Shown here: piece after piece, positions 61,347 through 62,500 of the stretch
How positions within the stretch are numbered: the first letter of the stretch is position 1
Layout of the letters: each line of letters starts with the position of its first letter
Assembly (NCBI GenBank): GCA_012295275.1
Contig: CM022667.1
Coordinates: 4,724,708-4,787,207 of the forward strand
DNA length: 62,500 nucleotides
Source of the DNA: Chrysomallon squamiferum
Taxonomy: Eukaryota > Mollusca > Gastropoda > Neomphalida > Peltospiridae
Reading direction: 5' to 3'
The notes under the pieces: model-generated
What the model was told of the DNA's origin: nothing
The model's database searches: none
What the model saw: only the letters and a program-made list of their open reading frames with translations
Program-made: the position numbers and the translations under genes

Positions 61347-62500
61347 GAATCAAAAAACAGAAAGAAAGAAAGAAAAAAGATAATTTGCTTTCAGGTGATA
61401 GAAACAGATATTTAAGTAATTTACGTGTTTCTTTTCTAGTGTTTCACACTGTGAAAACATAAATGTTTCTGTGTTAAGAAAAGAGCTGATAATTACAGTG
61501 GTGTGTTCTATGCGAATCTACTGGGATCTGGAAACTAGTTCTTTATAGTTTTCCTTCGTCATAGCACTCACTGAAATAAACGCAACTATGTGCAACCTTT
61601 TCCAGGTCCGCCTGAACAAGACTGAAAAATATATTTTATTTCATTCCTTTGAAGGGATCCTGATATGACTTTATTTACTTCAGATTACTACGTTTGTTTT
61701 GAAGAATTCCTTTTATTATGAAGTCATTAAAGATTACTGCAGTTAACGATCTATTTGGTTCCTCGAATTTTCTCATAGTATCTCGCATAGATCGTGAGTT
61801 TGAAATATAAATATATATATATATATGTTTTAATTTATTACTTATATTTTACCTCGGCTGGTTGAAATGGAATACACCCTAAAACAAAGCTCGTGTTAAT
61901 TTTCTTTCAACAGAATACAACTTTGTCTCTCTTTCCAAACAGAGATAAATTATTTAAACTGTTTACAGGGAACAATGAATAAAATATGTTGGTTGTTCAG
62001 AGACGTTTACATCAGAAAACAAGAATCGTTTTTGTTTTCTCTGTTCAACAACTGGAATGGGAATACTTTCTACGCAATACAGAGAAATAACACAACAGAG
62101 CGCTGTTGTAGAGAACTAAATTATTAAAGCAATTATTAAGTACACTAAGTTTTAAACGAACACACAAGCACACAAACAAGGAAACAAACAAACAAATAAG
62201 CAAAGAAACAGAACAAAAGAAAGATACGTGTTTCGTTTGAACGATTACAAAATTAACTAAGCGTTGTATCTGAGTATATTTCTTTTTTCAATTTCTATGT
62301 GATTGTAACTTGAGTATTTTTCTTCTGGCTTTTTTCTTTAATTTTACTTGTATTTGTCAGTGCGGCTGCGCATTCAGCCGACATCAGTGTTCTCCCAGTA
62401 GAACCTTTTCTTTCTTTCTCGATTATTATAGACTTTTTTAGACACAATTATATGCGTGTATGGAATTAGATTTTTCTTTTTCATTATTATTATTTCATGT
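61040..62500. other. Right-end spacer leading out of the window
   Basis: AAT tract (61258-61346), conserved spacer block with the degraded TGAAGTCA at about 61718, and sequence typical of 0.7-1.5 kb upstream of a unit. Another unit probably begins beyond 62500. No gene seen. Confidence 0.6.

Overview
This is an AT-rich, intron-bearing animal genomic window. It is most likely from a mollusc or another lophotrochozoan; that placement is inferred from the expanded secreted lectin family and the dense ATCT, ATC, AAT, TAAA and GA microsatellites, and no species marker was found. There are no operons, ribosome binding sites, phage genes or CRISPR arrays. Nearly every long open frame that is not part of the lectin family is microsatellite-encoded low-complexity sequence.

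The coding content is one gene family, all on the + strand, repeated head to tail. The ancestral gene has four coding exons: (1) a signal peptide of 65 nt; (2) a PAN/apple-like cysteine module of 251 or 254 nt; (3) the N-terminal half of a long-form C-type lectin domain (CTLD), 186 nt; (4) the C-terminal half of the CTLD with the calcium/sugar-binding loop, usually 218 nt. Intron phases are 2, 1, 1 and all splice sites are GT-AG. The predicted protein is 239 or 240 aa, secreted, PAN-CTLD. Nine copies look intact (U1 1435-3604, U2 6160-8381, U3 10952-13605, U4 15928-18040, U5 20594-23495, U7 29597-31711, U8 35534-37685, U10 44558-46402, U11 52694-54744). Three are broken: U6 (27331-27994, nonsense codon plus truncation), U9 (orphan exon 4, 40458-40672) and U12 (57269-59375, two nonsense codons). 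Three further 'ghost' units (start-codon remnants at 25050, 33345 and 60957) keep the 5' flank up to the ATG and then jump straight to sequence normally found downstream of a gene.

Layout: 1-1434 is left flank with a GA tract. 1435-40672 is the main array, with about 4.7 kb per full unit and 2.2-2.3 kb spacing where genes have been deleted. 40673-52693 is interrupted by three copies of an unrelated accessory block carrying a minisatellite, about 0.3 kb long in one copy and expanded to about 1.8 kb in another, with U10 lying between the first two. 52694-62500 resumes the array with U11, U12 and a ghost. A roughly 0.8-kb inverted-repeat-ended element sits in intron 2 of U5.

The copies share almost invariant exon cores and introns but differ sharply in the ligand-determining loop of exon 4: QPD, EPD and EPN versions all occur, and one copy has lost a disulfide cysteine. 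Together with mosaic copies (U12 is a clear recombinant) this looks like a birth-and-death, recombination-driven lectin array of the kind associated with invertebrate immune recognition. The immune role is an inference; the array, exon structure, motifs, breaks and mosaicism are read from the sequence.
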